NCBI GenBank assembly: GCA_963693285.1
Contig: OY848919.1
Location: forward strand, 10,101,461 to 10,165,460
Origin: Xestospongia muta
Lineage: Eukaryota; Porifera; Demospongiae; Haplosclerida; Petrosiidae
Length of the DNA stretch: 64,000 nt
Reading direction: 5' to 3'
Position numbers and translations under genes: made by a program. Positions 11,598 through 23,683 of the stretch are shown here, piece after piece. The notes beneath the pieces were generated by a model. That model did not search any database. It had not been told where the DNA came from and saw nothing but the letters and a program-made list of their open reading frames with translations. Position 1 is the stretch's first letter. The number at the start of each line of letters is the position of its first letter.

Positions 11598-13028
11598 TGT
11601 TACCAGGGTTGTTTTTTTGAACTGCTATAACTTGGCAACCGAAGCATTAGCAGCTACCAACGTTTAGCAACGAATAGAAAAACATATGGACTTTACAACA
11701 GTAGTATCAAGAACATCGTCAAGGAAAACAGAAGTTTAAAAGTCGCAAAAGAATTTTCAGGCTGCAGAGGTCAAGTGCCGTTTCTCGAAAAGTAAAAAAA
11801 CTTAACGTGGAGATTTTTTAGTATATTGTAAACAATCTCAGAAGAATATGGATCAGCAAGACAGAAGGTCGTTGGTCGAAGTAATCGTTAGAAAAGTTCT
11901 GAAAAATGTTTGTGGACTTGGAGTGAAGTAACGCATTCAGGAAACGTCTCCAAGCACTGAAAAGACTGCTACTAATAGATAATATGTCGATTTATATTTG
12001 TACTACGGGACGTTTCCAAAGAACGTTTCATCTTCAAGTTACAATAAATTTTGTATATGAAATATTGATACATTTTAAACGGTTATGTAAAGACTCCGAG
12101 AAAATTTTCATTACGAAATTAGCACTTAATCTTGCTTGGCAATTGAATGATACTATCACTTACTCAGTTACTGCTTCACAAACATGGCAAAGCTAGAAAT
12201 CAAGCAACAATTAATGAGCATATACAGAATGACAAAAATTACCATTTTATAACCACACCTTCTGGAATGTTAATAAATTTTCTTGCAATAACAACATCAT
12301 AGCTGGGCCTAAGCTGGCATAGAATTTATAAATAACTTAGAAACTACAGCGAGGTTCGGCACTTTAGTGCCTTTCATTTTACATTTTGATATGTATCTTT
12401 TGAGAAATGTAGCAGTAGGCTTCTTTCATCATATCTCTTTCTTTCTCATTTTCATTGTCATTAAATGATTTTGCAAAAATTCTTGGTGATATTATACGTA
12501 TGGTCCTAAAAACATATATATTATATATATATATATATATATATGCTACTCTATAAAATGGTGATAGTGAAGAGGCATCTTATGATCTACATGCCAGTTG
12601 GAGTTAGAAATCAATCTTTGTTTACCTATAGGTTTAGTATGTTTATAATTAATTCAGGAACAAATACCTGTAGATCCAGCAGAAAATCAACTGGAAAATG
12701 GTAGTCTAGTGGGTGTGGTCAGTTCTGTCTTAATGTATATCATACCGTCTTATTTCAGTTACCTATTTATTGAGGATATTACCGTCACATGTAGTAATTT
12801 GTTGTATTATTTTCAAAAATAATCTACTTGTATTACTCATTATCATTATTATGTTTCTATTTATTTAATAAATTGTATGATTTATTAACCTAATTACTTA
12901 GGTTTACTCATTAACCTAATTAGTTAGGTTTACTCATTATCATTATGATATTCTTTAGTTTATAGCAGCTTATATTCAAAGGCTTCTAACTCAAAGACTA
13001 CTTGTTCTGCATTAATTTGGGATACTAT
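10856..13028. repeat. Direct repeat copy 2, interrupted by an insertion
   Basis: Second copy of the 9502-10855 block, lacking one copy of the short CCTAATTACTTAGG motif and about 17 bases near 11083, and carrying an 855-bp insertion (11519-12373). Its E-like exon (12959-13018) has lost the splice donor (GT changed to GG). The (TA)n run at about 12513-12544 is longer than in copy 1. Confidence 0.8.
11519..12373. mobile_element. Inserted non-autonomous DNA element with inverted ends
   Basis: The insertion is defined by comparison with copy 1 of the direct repeat, which has the empty site. It begins AACCTCGCTGT (11519-11529), and the inverted match ACAGCGAGGTT lies at 12346-12356. The left end folds into a hairpin (CCTCGCT...AGCGAGG, 11521-11548). 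The right end has a second small palindrome GGCACTTTAGTGCC (about 12358-12371). Flanks show TCATTTT on both sides (11511-11517 and 12374-12380), a likely 7-bp target-site duplication. It contains a (GT)n run at about 11563-11597 and no transposase-like frame. The superfamily is not assigned. Confidence 0.75.
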
Positions 13029-13145
13029 TAACTTTTATTTTAATTTTTTAATTTAATTTTTTTGATTTCAAATGTTTTTCAAATAATCAAGAATTTAAAC
13101 ACATTATCACAATATAATATCTGAAGTTATTTATCTATTATTTAG

Positions 13146-14933
13146 GTTTGGTATTTCCAGTCAACCAATTCGGAGTACATACATTTCTAGTTCTTCCTCT
13201 GACACATGTTACGGTACTAGAAATTCCTGTCCATCAACTTCAATAACTAGTTGTAACCACTATAAAGATATTACTATCACATATAGTAAGTTGTTATATT
13301 AAACATAATTAATTGTACATTTTGTTAAATAATCTAATTACTTTGTCAAGTTTATAGCAGTTCATATTCATAGCCTTCTAATTTAAAGACTACTTGTTCT
13401 GAATTAATTGGTAATAATAAATATTATTACACTAGATGGTTAACAATTTTTTCTTATAATTTCTAATCTCCAGTAGTATAATTTAGGTTTAGTTAGATTA
13501 TTCGTAACATCATTTTTTTGTTATTTTGTCAATGTAGCTTCTTCTATCCATATCAGTTTTTGTACTACATGTCCTTATTGTAATAGATACACCTCATCCT
13601 CTTATTACTCTGGTATAGTACAGATTTATATCAATGGACAATGGGGTAATATCTGTGATGAGTACTACTACAATTCTGCTGAAGCTAATGTCATCTGTCA
13701 TCAGTTGGGATATACTGGAGCACCAGGTTACTCTAGAAGTGGATTAGAGGAGTTAGTTTCTTTACAATTTAGGTTTAAAACATATGCAATTTTTTGTTGA
13801 TATTTCAATTATAGCACTGACTAATCCCAGTAGTACTGGATGATGTCAACTGTAATAATAACAACTATCTCACTGTATCCTACAATGTTCCTACTCTATT
13901 ATCATTGATAGTGGATGTACTAACACTAGTCTTGATGATATCGTGTCTTGGTGTGAATGTATATATACTATTCTAGTATAACTAACATCTGCATGTATTT
14001 TAATTTAGATTCTACAAGGATCTGGAACAGTAATTCTTTCCCTGGTATGATATGTCTAGAAAGGAAATTATTGTAATGAAAGACATGTGGAGGTCTATTG
14101 TAATGGACAGTGGGGAATAAAAAAATATGTAATGATAGATTTGATTATAATGATGCACTTTCTTCTCTGTAAGCATTTGGGATATTCAAACTATACAAGT
14201 TATAATCATCTTCCTTTGTATGTTTAGTACAATAGACTATACTGAAAGTATACTATATTTGTTATAGGTCTGGTAATTCATCTCAACATATTTGGATGAG
14301 TAACTTAGCTTGTAGTAGTAGTTTTTCCTGTTTGGGTTCATGTCAGAGTTGTCCTACTAATTCTTATCAAGGATGTAACCATTCTGAAGATGTCACAATT
14401 CAATGTAGTAAGTTGGGATTATCAATGTTGTTAAAATAAGTCAACTTATCCAATAAAAATAATCAATAATATGGTATTACTATAAGTAAAGATATTATGA
14501 ATGCCTCTTATATTAGTTCATGGTTCTTTTAATGAATATGTCTAAGACATTTATGCTTAAAAAGTATCCACATTTGTTTTTATGGGAAAGGGCAAACCAT
14601 GATAACATAACTGTACATATTTCATGTACATTATATTTGTAGGTAATCCAAAGAGCTTATCATCAGTATCAACATTAAGGACTACGTGTCATGGTGTTAC
14701 TCCCACTCCTTATAATTCTAGCTGTAAGTCAATGCTAAAGTATAAACTATGATATAATATTATGATATTATTAAATAGCTATGAATATATTGATTAGATC
14801 CTTATTCAGAGCAATGCTATAAGTAATTATTGCTTTCTATCTAGCATCGAATATAGTTGGACTAGCTGGTGGTATGATTGGTTCTATTTTGGTGCTTCTT
14901 ATTGTGGCTTTCATGTCTTCTAAGTTACACTGA
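13146..14933 (+). pseudogene. Decayed 3' half of a short-tail SRCR gene
   Basis: Recognisable exons in order: D 13146-13285, E 13351-13410, A' 13538-13751, B' about 13809-13955, C' about 14009-14218, D' 14268-14407, F 14643-14723, G 14845-14933. Lesions: TAG within E at 13371-13373; the B' acceptor changed from CAG to CAA, with further frame breaks inside B'; and C' with small deletions and insertions giving an early TAA. G encodes the short-tail C-terminus ending SSKLH, as in gene 1, so this was a second tail-less gene. There is no signal exon and no 5' units. The D exon has also lost its conserved Trp (to Arg) and last Cys (to Tyr). Confidence 0.85.
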
Positions 14934-16660
14934 CCTTTTGAAAAAAGTGAAAATCACATACTACATTAAAATTGTTGGTGCTATCTTATTACATACATTA
15001 ATTTTTATATCATTAGATCAGTTGCTTTTTGTTTTGCTCTCATTGTAATTTTCAGGGTGTTTAAAATTTTTTTAACAACTGATTATAAGTAATGCAAACA
15101 ATTTTTATTAAAAGAAGTGTTTTTCTCAGTTATTCATTTGTCAGCTACTTCTACTAAATGTAATTATGATGTAATCTATTTTTCATAGTAACATCATGAT
15201 TGGATTATTTACTACAGTAAAGAAGTTTTTCATTTCAAGAACTTTATATATGTTATTTGAAATAGCAAAGAGTGGATGCTAACTGGATTTTTTACATCTA
15301 ACAATTTTATATGTTTACTCAACTGATCCTACTGTGATCAGTCTTGATAACTTAAACTCTAATCTTAGAGACTATGTTTGTACAGTATTAATAGTCTATA
15401 TAGTCTATATAGTTAATACATACATGCATATGACATACACATATACATATATACATATATTGATATGTGCATAGATATATATATATTATATAAGTCTGTA
15501 TTTTAACCAGCTGTATTGACAGTAATACTGTATTATTTGAATACTAAACTTACTTCTATGACTAATATTATTGGTAACATATTACTGAGAAGAGATGTAT
15601 TTCTAAAATTACCAACACTATTACGTGCTTAAAATATTAATGGGAACCTTATAATATTTACAGTTTCCTTAGTCAGCTAAATCCACATATAGCTCCATGT
15701 ATTATTAACTGCCACCTTATAAGTTTGTGATATCCATCAATGTGCCACAATGCATTTGGGCTTGTAACATTATATTGCTGACAATGAGAATAATACGTTT
15801 AATTTCAAGTCCCAATGGGTCGACGTGATCTATGATTACAACAAGATTGTAGCCTAGAAAAAGATTAATTAATGGTGGGTGTTGAGTAATTGTTTATACC
15901 AGTAATATAATTAAACACCAATATAATTTCTTGTCCTTAGTATGACTAATCCTTTCATGATGTACATACCAATGCAATATGATATATATATTTTCTTTTT
16001 TGAAGATATTGTTAAGGAGTCATTAGTAGTATTTACAAACATCACTTAAACATAATGTACTATTCTAGACAAATAATTGTAATATATATTATTAAACTCA
16101 AGGCAAGATGAACACTCATCCTTTACATCAACTCAGCAATAGGGACAATAGAGATATCAAGGTAAATTTGTTACTGGTAATGGTAGTTGCCATATAAGGG
16201 AATGATGATATGTAGAGGGGAAAGTGAACATGTATTCATTCATGTGAGTAACGTGATAATGTCTCCAAGGTACAATACTTGCACCAAACATGTTAGTAGC
16301 ATTAACTGGTATGTCTTGTAATGTGACTTATAATGTGTGTGCATATGTAGATATAGACTGAAATAATTCTCTTAATATTAGTGAGTTGGTGTAAATACAT
16401 ATAATATAAAAAACAGAAATAAATAGACTAGTGATATTTGTTCATTTTATCTGGATACTAGTCAATAGTTTACAATAAACATAATTATTTCTCTCATTAT
16501 TAATTTTACAAGTTCACATATTACATCTTATATCATAAATTGTTTTTTTGTTACTTATTTATCACTCATAAGCCTTTATGAACCTATGTGATCAATGCAC
16601 CAAATTGAAATATGATACAAGAGGTTCATTAACGTCAAAAATGACTTGTAAGTGAACCCA
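14934..16660 (+). other. Intergenic region between the pseudogene and gene 2
   Basis: The first part (to about 15330) repeats the 3'-flank block seen after gene 1. From 15830 to 16150 it is a diverged copy of the start of the 9502 block. From about 16150 (GGTAGTTGCCATATA) it matches sequence upstream of gene 3 (from about 34895). Short (TA)n/(CATA)n tracts lie at 15435-15490. No gene was seen. Confidence 0.6.
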
Positions 16661-16664
16661 TAAT

Positions 16665-16977
16665 AATCAGGCTAACATGCAGTTTACAAATTTGAGCTTA
16701 TGAAAGATCTCAACTACTCTATTAAGATCTCTATAATATATTTAAACTAGTTGTTTAATTAAAATCAGTTTTTGATCAATATTTAAATTTTCTTTTATAA
16801 TTAGACAACACTAATACAACTTCCTGTATGACGTTAAAGTACATCGGCAATGGCGGAAGGGCAGTAATATTTATTAATTACTATCTTGAACTGTTGCTCA
16901 AAATACATTGACTGCGGTAATTCAAACGTCTTGTCAAGAGTACTTCCTGTACGAAACTATCCTGTACGACGACCGCG
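16665..16977 (+). promoter_or_regulatory. Upstream block of gene 2, conserved with genes 3 and 4
   Basis: Motifs shared with the regions upstream of genes 3 and 4 include AATTTGA.CTTATGAAAGATCT (spacing aside), AAATCAGTT and TGACGTTAAAGTAC. This block probably includes the promoter and 5' UTR. A short upstream reading frame ATGGCGGAAGGGCAGTAA lies at 16850-16867 and resembles the start of the signal exons of genes 3 and 4. No clear TATA box was assigned. Confidence 0.45.
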
Positions 16978-17059
16978 ATGGTTGAAGAGCAACATTTCTC
17001 TATTTTCTTCCTTCTTACAATTCTCTTGTTATTGAGTTATTCATTTCACTCTACATATG
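16978..17059 (+). CDS. Gene 2 exon 1: signal peptide
   Basis: ATG 16978-16980 opens MVEEQHFSIFFLLTILLLL, followed by SYSFHSTY and a phase-1 GTAAGT donor. The run of hydrophobic residues after a short polar start is a classical secretory signal. The first base of the next codon joins CA of exon A1 to give Ala. The start is chosen by homology with the signal exons of genes 3 and 4 ([24 protein letters not shown]). Confidence 0.85.
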
Positions 17060-17660
17060 GTAAGTGTATAATATTTTCCCCATAATCACCTCATACAGCT
17101 TGCTGGTAGTGATAGATAGCATAACTACTATTAGCTTAGTGATCATCAAGATGTTTGCATGATCTTATAATGAATTGTATGTATATATACTTATAAATTT
17201 CAATTTTTGTTTTAATAATATCTATTTTATTAATCTATAAAAATATATTAGCATTTTCCTACTGTTTAAAATGAAAACACATTTTGCAGACTAAGCAGTA
17301 TATATTTATAACACTCTTATGAGTTGTGATACATATCACTTTTGTAGTTTAGGGTGTGGCTACTGAATGTCATCATTTCATTTAAGAACAAATAATAAAC
17401 TCTAATATAACCCAAATAGATCCTTTTTACACAACTGGTCTAATAGTGGATTGAGTTATATTGCTACACAATCCATATTTGTATCACCGACTACTCTGAT
17501 TTGGGCTCACTCAGACTCATCCCAATAATGTTATTATATTGGGTACCCAATAGATATTATTGATCTCAAGCTATAGTAATTGGTTTAATAATGCTTGTTA
17601 TCTTTCGTCACAAGAATGTGTGAACCAGTCCACAATTTATTGTAGTCACTGTAAGCAATG

Positions 17661-18120
17661 TATACATATCATATATAAATTAATAAATGTGACTCACCAC
17701 ATGAGCAATAAGATCATATTACCATTCCCTTAGGACTGAAAAACAGTTTAAATATTCATTGTAGCTTTTTAAGTAATTATACATATCATATATAAAATGA
17801 TAAATGTGACTCACCCCATCAGCAATAAGATCATATTACTATCTCAATGCTAACAAATAATTCCCTTAGGACATAAAAAACAGTTTTAATATTGTATTGT
17901 AGCTTTTTAAGTAATTATACATATCATATATACAGTAATAATTGTAACTCACCCCATGAACAATAAGATCATGTTACTATCATCATACTAACAGACAATT
18001 CCCTTAAGACATAAAAAACAGTTTTATTATACCATTGTAGCAGTAGTTATACATATCATATATAAAATAATAAATATGTGACTCACCCCATGAGCAATAA
18101 CATCACATTACCATCATATT
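17661..18120. repeat. Minisatellite of about 120-145 bp, four copies
   Basis: Copies start near 17661, 17777, 17924 and 18048 with TATACATATCATATATA, followed by AATGTGACTCACC and AGCAATAAGATCAT. Related single copies occur in intron 1 of gene 3 (about 36600, 37380, 38565) and of gene 4 (about 56940). Confidence 0.75.
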
Positions 18121-19193
18121 ATTATTGGATTTCAGATTGATTTATAGTGTAATCTAGTATCGTTTAACATATTATTAACTAGACAAAGCTTCATTAAGTG
18201 AGATTATAAAATAGTTCAAATTGTTTCCATCTTTTGTTTATACAGTAATTATTATTATGCCACGTTTGCCTTAATTCAGCAAATTAGATTCCTCTATTTT
18301 AGCTCAGTAAATAACTCCAGGAGGTGTATAAGTTCTTATGCACTCTTTCCCAAGACTATGATTTCCAGTGTTATAGCAATTAATTTGACTGAAATTGCTT
18401 CCTCATCTTTCTGTTTTTATAACTCCTTTACTTAGAAAAAAACCTTGCGCACTACCACTGAATTTGCCACCAGTATGTTCAACCTTCATCACGTTTATTC
18501 TTTAAATCTCATTCTTTACTTATTTCACATTTTTAGCAGTATTGTCTTTCATATACTAACAGTCTTGAGTTGCTTAAATTTTGATATTGATGACCAAATT
18601 ATTTCTCACCTAAACTTCACAATGTTTGTTATAGTCTACTTGAGTAGTCAAATGTTCCTGTTGATAAGTCCAATAGCTTTTCTATGAACTTAAAAACTAC
18701 CATTGATTTTGAAGAGTAATCTTCTGCTTAAAACTATTGTTACCCAGCCATGATGCTCAACTGAATATCAAGGTAGAGAATGAGACTAAAAAAGGTGTTA
18801 CACTCTAGTAGAATATTCTTATCATGTATAGTAAACAAAAGCATAAATAAGAAAGTCAATTCTTCTACTGTGAGTAAAATGGTATCTCTAGGTAATAAGC
18901 AGGTCTTCATGCAGACGTAGCATATCTAATATACCATTTGAAATGGAGTCATGATCAGTTGGTCACATTAGCTACATGTTTATAAAAATTTAGTCTGTAG
19001 CCAGTGGTATGTAAATCATACATTACTTCAACTTTAGTGTATAACCTATACTAACATTTTTTATTGTACGCTTCAATCTTTGTGCTCTTAGTCATATTAT
19101 TGTAATAAATCCATAAATACATTAATCATGCATTTTACCACAAACTATTACTATTATAGCTAAACTATATATCTGCTGTATGAATTGAAATTT

Positions 19194-19197
<4 letters not shown>

Positions 19198-19232
<35 letters not shown>

Positions 19233-19410
19233 TGTGTGTGTGTGTGTGTGCGTGTGTGTGTGTGTGTGTGTGCGTGTGTGTGCATGTGTGTATGTATGTA
19301 TGTATGTACATATGTATGTATGTATCTATGTATGTATGTATGTATGTATGTACATATGTATGACATACGTATGTAGGTATGTATGTATCTATGTATGTAT
19401 CTATATTTTA
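19198..19410. repeat. (TG)n followed by (TATG)n microsatellite
   Basis: About 90 bases of nearly pure TG repeats grade into TATG/TACA repeats. Open frames across it on both strands are products of the repeat. Confidence 0.95.
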
Positions 19411-19675
19411 TATAAAAGAGTGACATATCTAATATATATCTGTATCTATGTGTGAATATTAGTCAATGAAATTAGGCAATGCAGTAGTATTCAATGCTTG
19501 CTGTGTTTTGTTGAAAAGACTAGTACAGCACTTGTTTGTCTTTCCACAATAAGAGTATAAACATACTCACGTTTATCTCTAAGAATTATTGTAGTTAATC
19601 ACTTGGTAAACAATGATAGAGTAAACTATAAATATCCTATGAAAGATCAAATTTAATGTTTTTATATTACTATAG

Positions 19676-21675
19676 CATTAACAAATGGTGCCGTAAGGCT
19701 GTATCGTAATGGATATACATCGTCATCCTATTACTATGGTATTGTGAGAATCTATTACAATAATGGATGGGGTAATATCTGTGATGATTACTATTACAGT
19801 TCTACTGAAGCTAATGTCATCTGTCATCAATTGGGATATACTGGAGCATCTAGTTACTCTAGAGCTGGATTAGTGAGGTTAGAATTTATAATCGTACATG
19901 CAATCAGGTTTTAAATATCTCTATTTATATTAGTGTTGTAATTGTTTAACAATAACCATAACTAAAGCTATTTTTGTAATAGCCAAATCATTATTGTTAA
20001 CAATAACAAACTATAACTAAAATTAACCAGCCATTGATTTACAATTAATAACAAAAACTAAAATTGGCAAAAGTTGGTGGAAATGCATGTATTGGTAAAA
20101 GATTAAAATCAGTTAAGTGGCAATAAACTTGAAAGAGAAGTATTAATCAAAAATAACAAGAATTACTTGCATATTATTTAGCATGCAGTAAATTTATTAT
20201 CTTTTTTGGTTTATTGATATATAATAACAATAATTAAAAACCAATTACTATAACTAAAACTAAATTTTTTGGTGTTTTTGTGAACAATTAATAACTAAAA
20301 CAATAATTATTACAAATGCTTTACAATAACAATAACACTAACAATACCAAACTACAAATCCATTACTTTTATAACACTAATTTAGTTATGGCACCGACAC
20401 TCTGTCTATGAAAATGGATGACCTCAACTGTGTTAGTAGCAACTACCTCACTATATTTCAGTGTTCATTCTCTACATACATTGATAGTGGATGTACTAAT
20501 ACCAACTCTTATGATGCTACTGTGTACTGCTGTAAGTGTATAAATATTTTTCTTAGCAATTGTTTTGTTTATCACAGATACCACTAGGATCTGGAACAGT
20601 AATCCATTCTCAGGTATGATACGTCTTCAGGGAGGTAGTTATCCTAATCAAGGACGTGTTGAAGTCTATTGTAATGGACAGTGGGGAACAATATGTGATG
20701 ATGGATTTGGTTCTACTGATGCTTGAACTATTTGTAAACAATTGGGATATAACAGTTACTATAGTTATGATCACCTCAGTCTGTAAGTGTAAGAACCAGT
20801 AATTATACATACATTAATATTAATGCATAAAACAGTCGTGGTTTATAAATAAATGATATATTAGGATTAAACAGACTACTATTTTACTATAATAGACCTG
20901 GTACTTCCACTCAACCTATTTGGAAAAGATACATGTCTAGTTCTTCCTCTGACAAATGTTATGGTAGTAGTAATTCCTGTCCATCAAGTTCAGTCAGTGG
21001 TTGTTCTCACTCTGAAGATGTTACTGTGGAATGTAGTAAGTGATAGTATCATTTAAGTCTTAATTTGTATTATTATAATGAACAGTGTTATTAATTACTT
21101 TATTAAGATAAACTTTATAAATAGCTTGGAAGCTGGACCTGTAGCAAAAAGGTTAAAAGGGTTACAAATATCAACTCTTTGAAAAAACAAATGACAGTAT
21201 TTTAAGATTTATTTTTCTTGAACAACAATCATAACTACCGGTTGTATTAATTCCAAAGATGTTACTTTAAATTGGTATTGTTTTGGATTGGAATAAATTT
21301 AGTATTAAGTTTTGGTATAGAAGTGTAGTTTCTTTTAGTTTTAATTTTGGTGGGTACTGTCATTTTTTAGCTTTACTTAAATTTTAGTAGCCTAAGATAG
21401 ATGATGTAGCAAGTAATTTAATACCTCATTCTGTGTAATTATGATTATATTGTTCAACATGATGTCAAAAACTTTTTATCTATACAATTACTGTGATACA
21501 TTTAGAACAAGAATTTCAATTTAATCTATAAGCCATCATTAAATTACAACATTAGCTACCTTTTTTATCATAATAAAAGAGAATCTCATTAAAATCATGT
21601 GAAATGTTTCTTTAGCTTACAGCACCTTTTATTTCAAATCATCTAATACAAAGACTACTTGTTCTGGACTAATTT
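19676..21675 (+). pseudogene. Gene 2 unit 1 (exons A1-E1), with stop codon in C1
   Basis: Exons: A 19676-19877, B 20386-20531, C 20578-20782, D 20896-21035, E 21616-21675. Exon C reads ...TDA then TGA (20724-20726) where paralogs have CGA or CGG (Arg) or CAA (Gln), just before TICKQLGY. The A-B intron, normally about 50 bases, is 508 bases because of a mobile insertion. Introns D-E (580 bases) and E-A2 match those of gene 3 unit 2. Confidence 0.85.
19930..20380. mobile_element. MITE-like insertion in the A1-B1 intron of gene 2
   Basis: The insertion is seen by comparison with the approximately 50-base A-B introns elsewhere. Ends are inverted: TTAGTGTTGTAA (19930-19941) and TTATAACACTAA (20369-20380), one mismatch in 12. 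Flanks carry a short TTTA-type duplication at the site where other introns read CTATTTAG. The body is rich in ACTAAAA/TAACAA motifs and has no coding frame. Confidence 0.7.
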
Positions 21676-22156
21676 GTAAGTGACATCTAATAATAATTAT
21701 TAAGATTACTTTATTAATTTGGCTGTTAGTAATAGTGACTCTAACTTGCAAACAGGCTTCTACGGCTTACATTAGTTATCTGCAGAAATTTCAAACTATC
21801 TATTTATAGTGTTCAGTCTTAGCTCAGTCAACTTACTGAGAGTCATAGCTTTCCAATCTAACTTTTTATGGTCCTTTACTTTATTTTAATAATTTCTTAA
21901 TTCACTGAAATTGCAGATAAGGGTTTTACAAGCAACATAATTATGTTAAGTATATATATTGAAGATTAAAATTGTGTAAATAGTTCTAGCTTTGTTTCAA
22001 AAACATTCATTGTTATACCAATTATAGTAATATGTATAATGATTATTAATATGTATAATAATAGTAATATATATATATATTTAAAAATGTTATGAACTTA
22101 AGTTTAATTTAATTAGTTTAGAGTTAGAGTATATTAATCTAATACTTACTATCTAG

Positions 22157-23448
22157 CTACAAATGGTGCTATTATTTTATCTCGTAATGGGTATGCCTCA
22201 TCATCCTATTACTATGGTATTGTGAGGGTTTCTTACAATAATGGATGGGGTAATATCTGTGATGATTACCTCTACAGTTCTACTGAAGCTAATGTCATAT
22301 GTCATCAATTGGGATATACTGGAGCCTCTAGTTACTCTAGAGCTGGACTAGTGAGGTTAGAATGTATAATCATACTTGTAGCCAGGTTATAAATATCTCT
22401 ATTTAGTTATGGCACTGACACTCTGTCTATGAAGATGGACGACCTCAACTGTGTTAGTAGCAACTACCTTACTATATTTCAGTGTTCATTCTCTACATAC
22501 ATTGATAGTGGATGTACTAATACTAACTCTTATGATGCTACTGTGTACTGTTGTAAGTATATAAATATTAATTTTATTTAATACTTATTATTTTTATTAC
22601 AGATACCACTAGGATCTGGAACAATAATCCATTCTCTGGTATGATACGTCTTCAAGGAGGTAGTTATTCTAATCAAGGTCGTGTTGAAGTCTATTGTAAT
22701 GGACAATGGGGAACAATATGTGATGATGGGTTTGGTTCTACTGATGCTCGAACTATTTGTAAACAACTGGGATATAACAATTACTATAATTATGATCACC
22801 TCAGTCTGTAAGTGTGAGAAGTAATAATTAGTCACATGTTATGTATAATATGTTAAGTATGATTATAATGGTTACAAGTTACTACTATATCTCTATAATA
22901 GATCTGGTAGTTCCAGTCAACCAATTTGGAGTACATACATGTCAAGTTCTTCCACTGACACATGTTATGGTACTAAAAATTCCTGTCCATCAAATTCAGT
23001 GACTAACTGTTTCCACTATGAAGATGTTACTGTCACATGTAGTAAGTAATAGTATCAACTAACACTTGATTTCTATTAATTGTGTTATTGTAATGTTTTA
23101 AAATGGTAAGAAGTGTTATTATCTTATTGAAATAAATTCTTTTTTAAATATATTGGAGGCCTGTTCAATCTTGCCTTTATATCTTACTTAAGTGCAATGA
23201 GTATAATAATTTGGTGCATTTATAACAAACATTCAATTTTAATCTATTTACAATTATAGACAGATCATAACATTTACTACATAAACATTATCTAAAATAT
23301 ATTTTTAAACTGACTATTTAATTATTTTTTACACTTTAATAGATTAAGCTTAATAATTATATAAATACATGTATTACATTTCCGTTAGCTTACAGCACCT
23401 CTTATTCAAAATCATCTAATACAAAAACTACTTGTTCTGGACTAATTT
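22157..23448 (+). CDS. Gene 2 unit 2 (exons A2-E2)
   Basis: Exons: A 22157-22355, B 22407-22552, C 22603-22807, D 22902-23041, E 23389-23448. Both SRCR domains are intact. Exon A starts with ATNGA and has VSYNNGW. The unit is very close to gene 3 unit 3, including its 347-base D-E intron. D has the mixed subtype [13 protein letters not shown]. Confidence 0.85.
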
Positions 23449-23683
23449 GTAAGTTATGATGACATAGTCATGACCATATTATATATAATTTTAATTACAA
23501 GCTACGGTTTTCTTTATTGAAAATTCTTTGAGGGATAATAGGTGCTTAACTTGAGATTATGATGTGGTTTTTAGCTTTGTTTGAATAATTCATTTATTAC
23601 TTCATACAGACAATAGTAATATGTATATTGACTATGAGCTCTTTTAGTTTGCGGTTAAAGAATGTTGATCTATTTTCATCTAG

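Larger units (their letters stand above)
17060..19675 (+). other. Intron 1 of gene 2
   Basis: This 2.6-kb intron contains a four-copy minisatellite (17661-18120), a long (TG)n then (TATG)n tract (19198-19410), and a block at 18700-19030 shared with intron 1 of genes 1 and 3. Small hydrophobic frames such as 18445-18687 lack any supporting feature. No exon was recognised. Confidence 0.7.

Noticed and set aside
11984..12196. 70-codon frame inside the 855-bp inserted element
   Set aside because: Too short for a transposase, with no recognised motif; probably chance.
11519..12373. Helitron identity for the inserted element, because of its 3' hairpin
   Set aside because: No TC start or CTRR end, and there are inverted ends with a 7-bp target-site duplication.
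17661..18120. CRISPR-like array
   Set aside because: Repeats are 120-145 bp and directly adjoining, without unique spacers of regular size. It is a minisatellite in an intron of an animal gene.
18445..18687. Hydrophobic 80-codon frame in gene 2 intron 1
   Set aside because: AT-rich chance frame with no conservation in intron 1 of gene 3 or 4 and no recognisable domain.
19160..19455. Cys/Val- or His/Thr-repeat frames across the TG/TATG tract
   Set aside because: Translation of a microsatellite; no other coding evidence.
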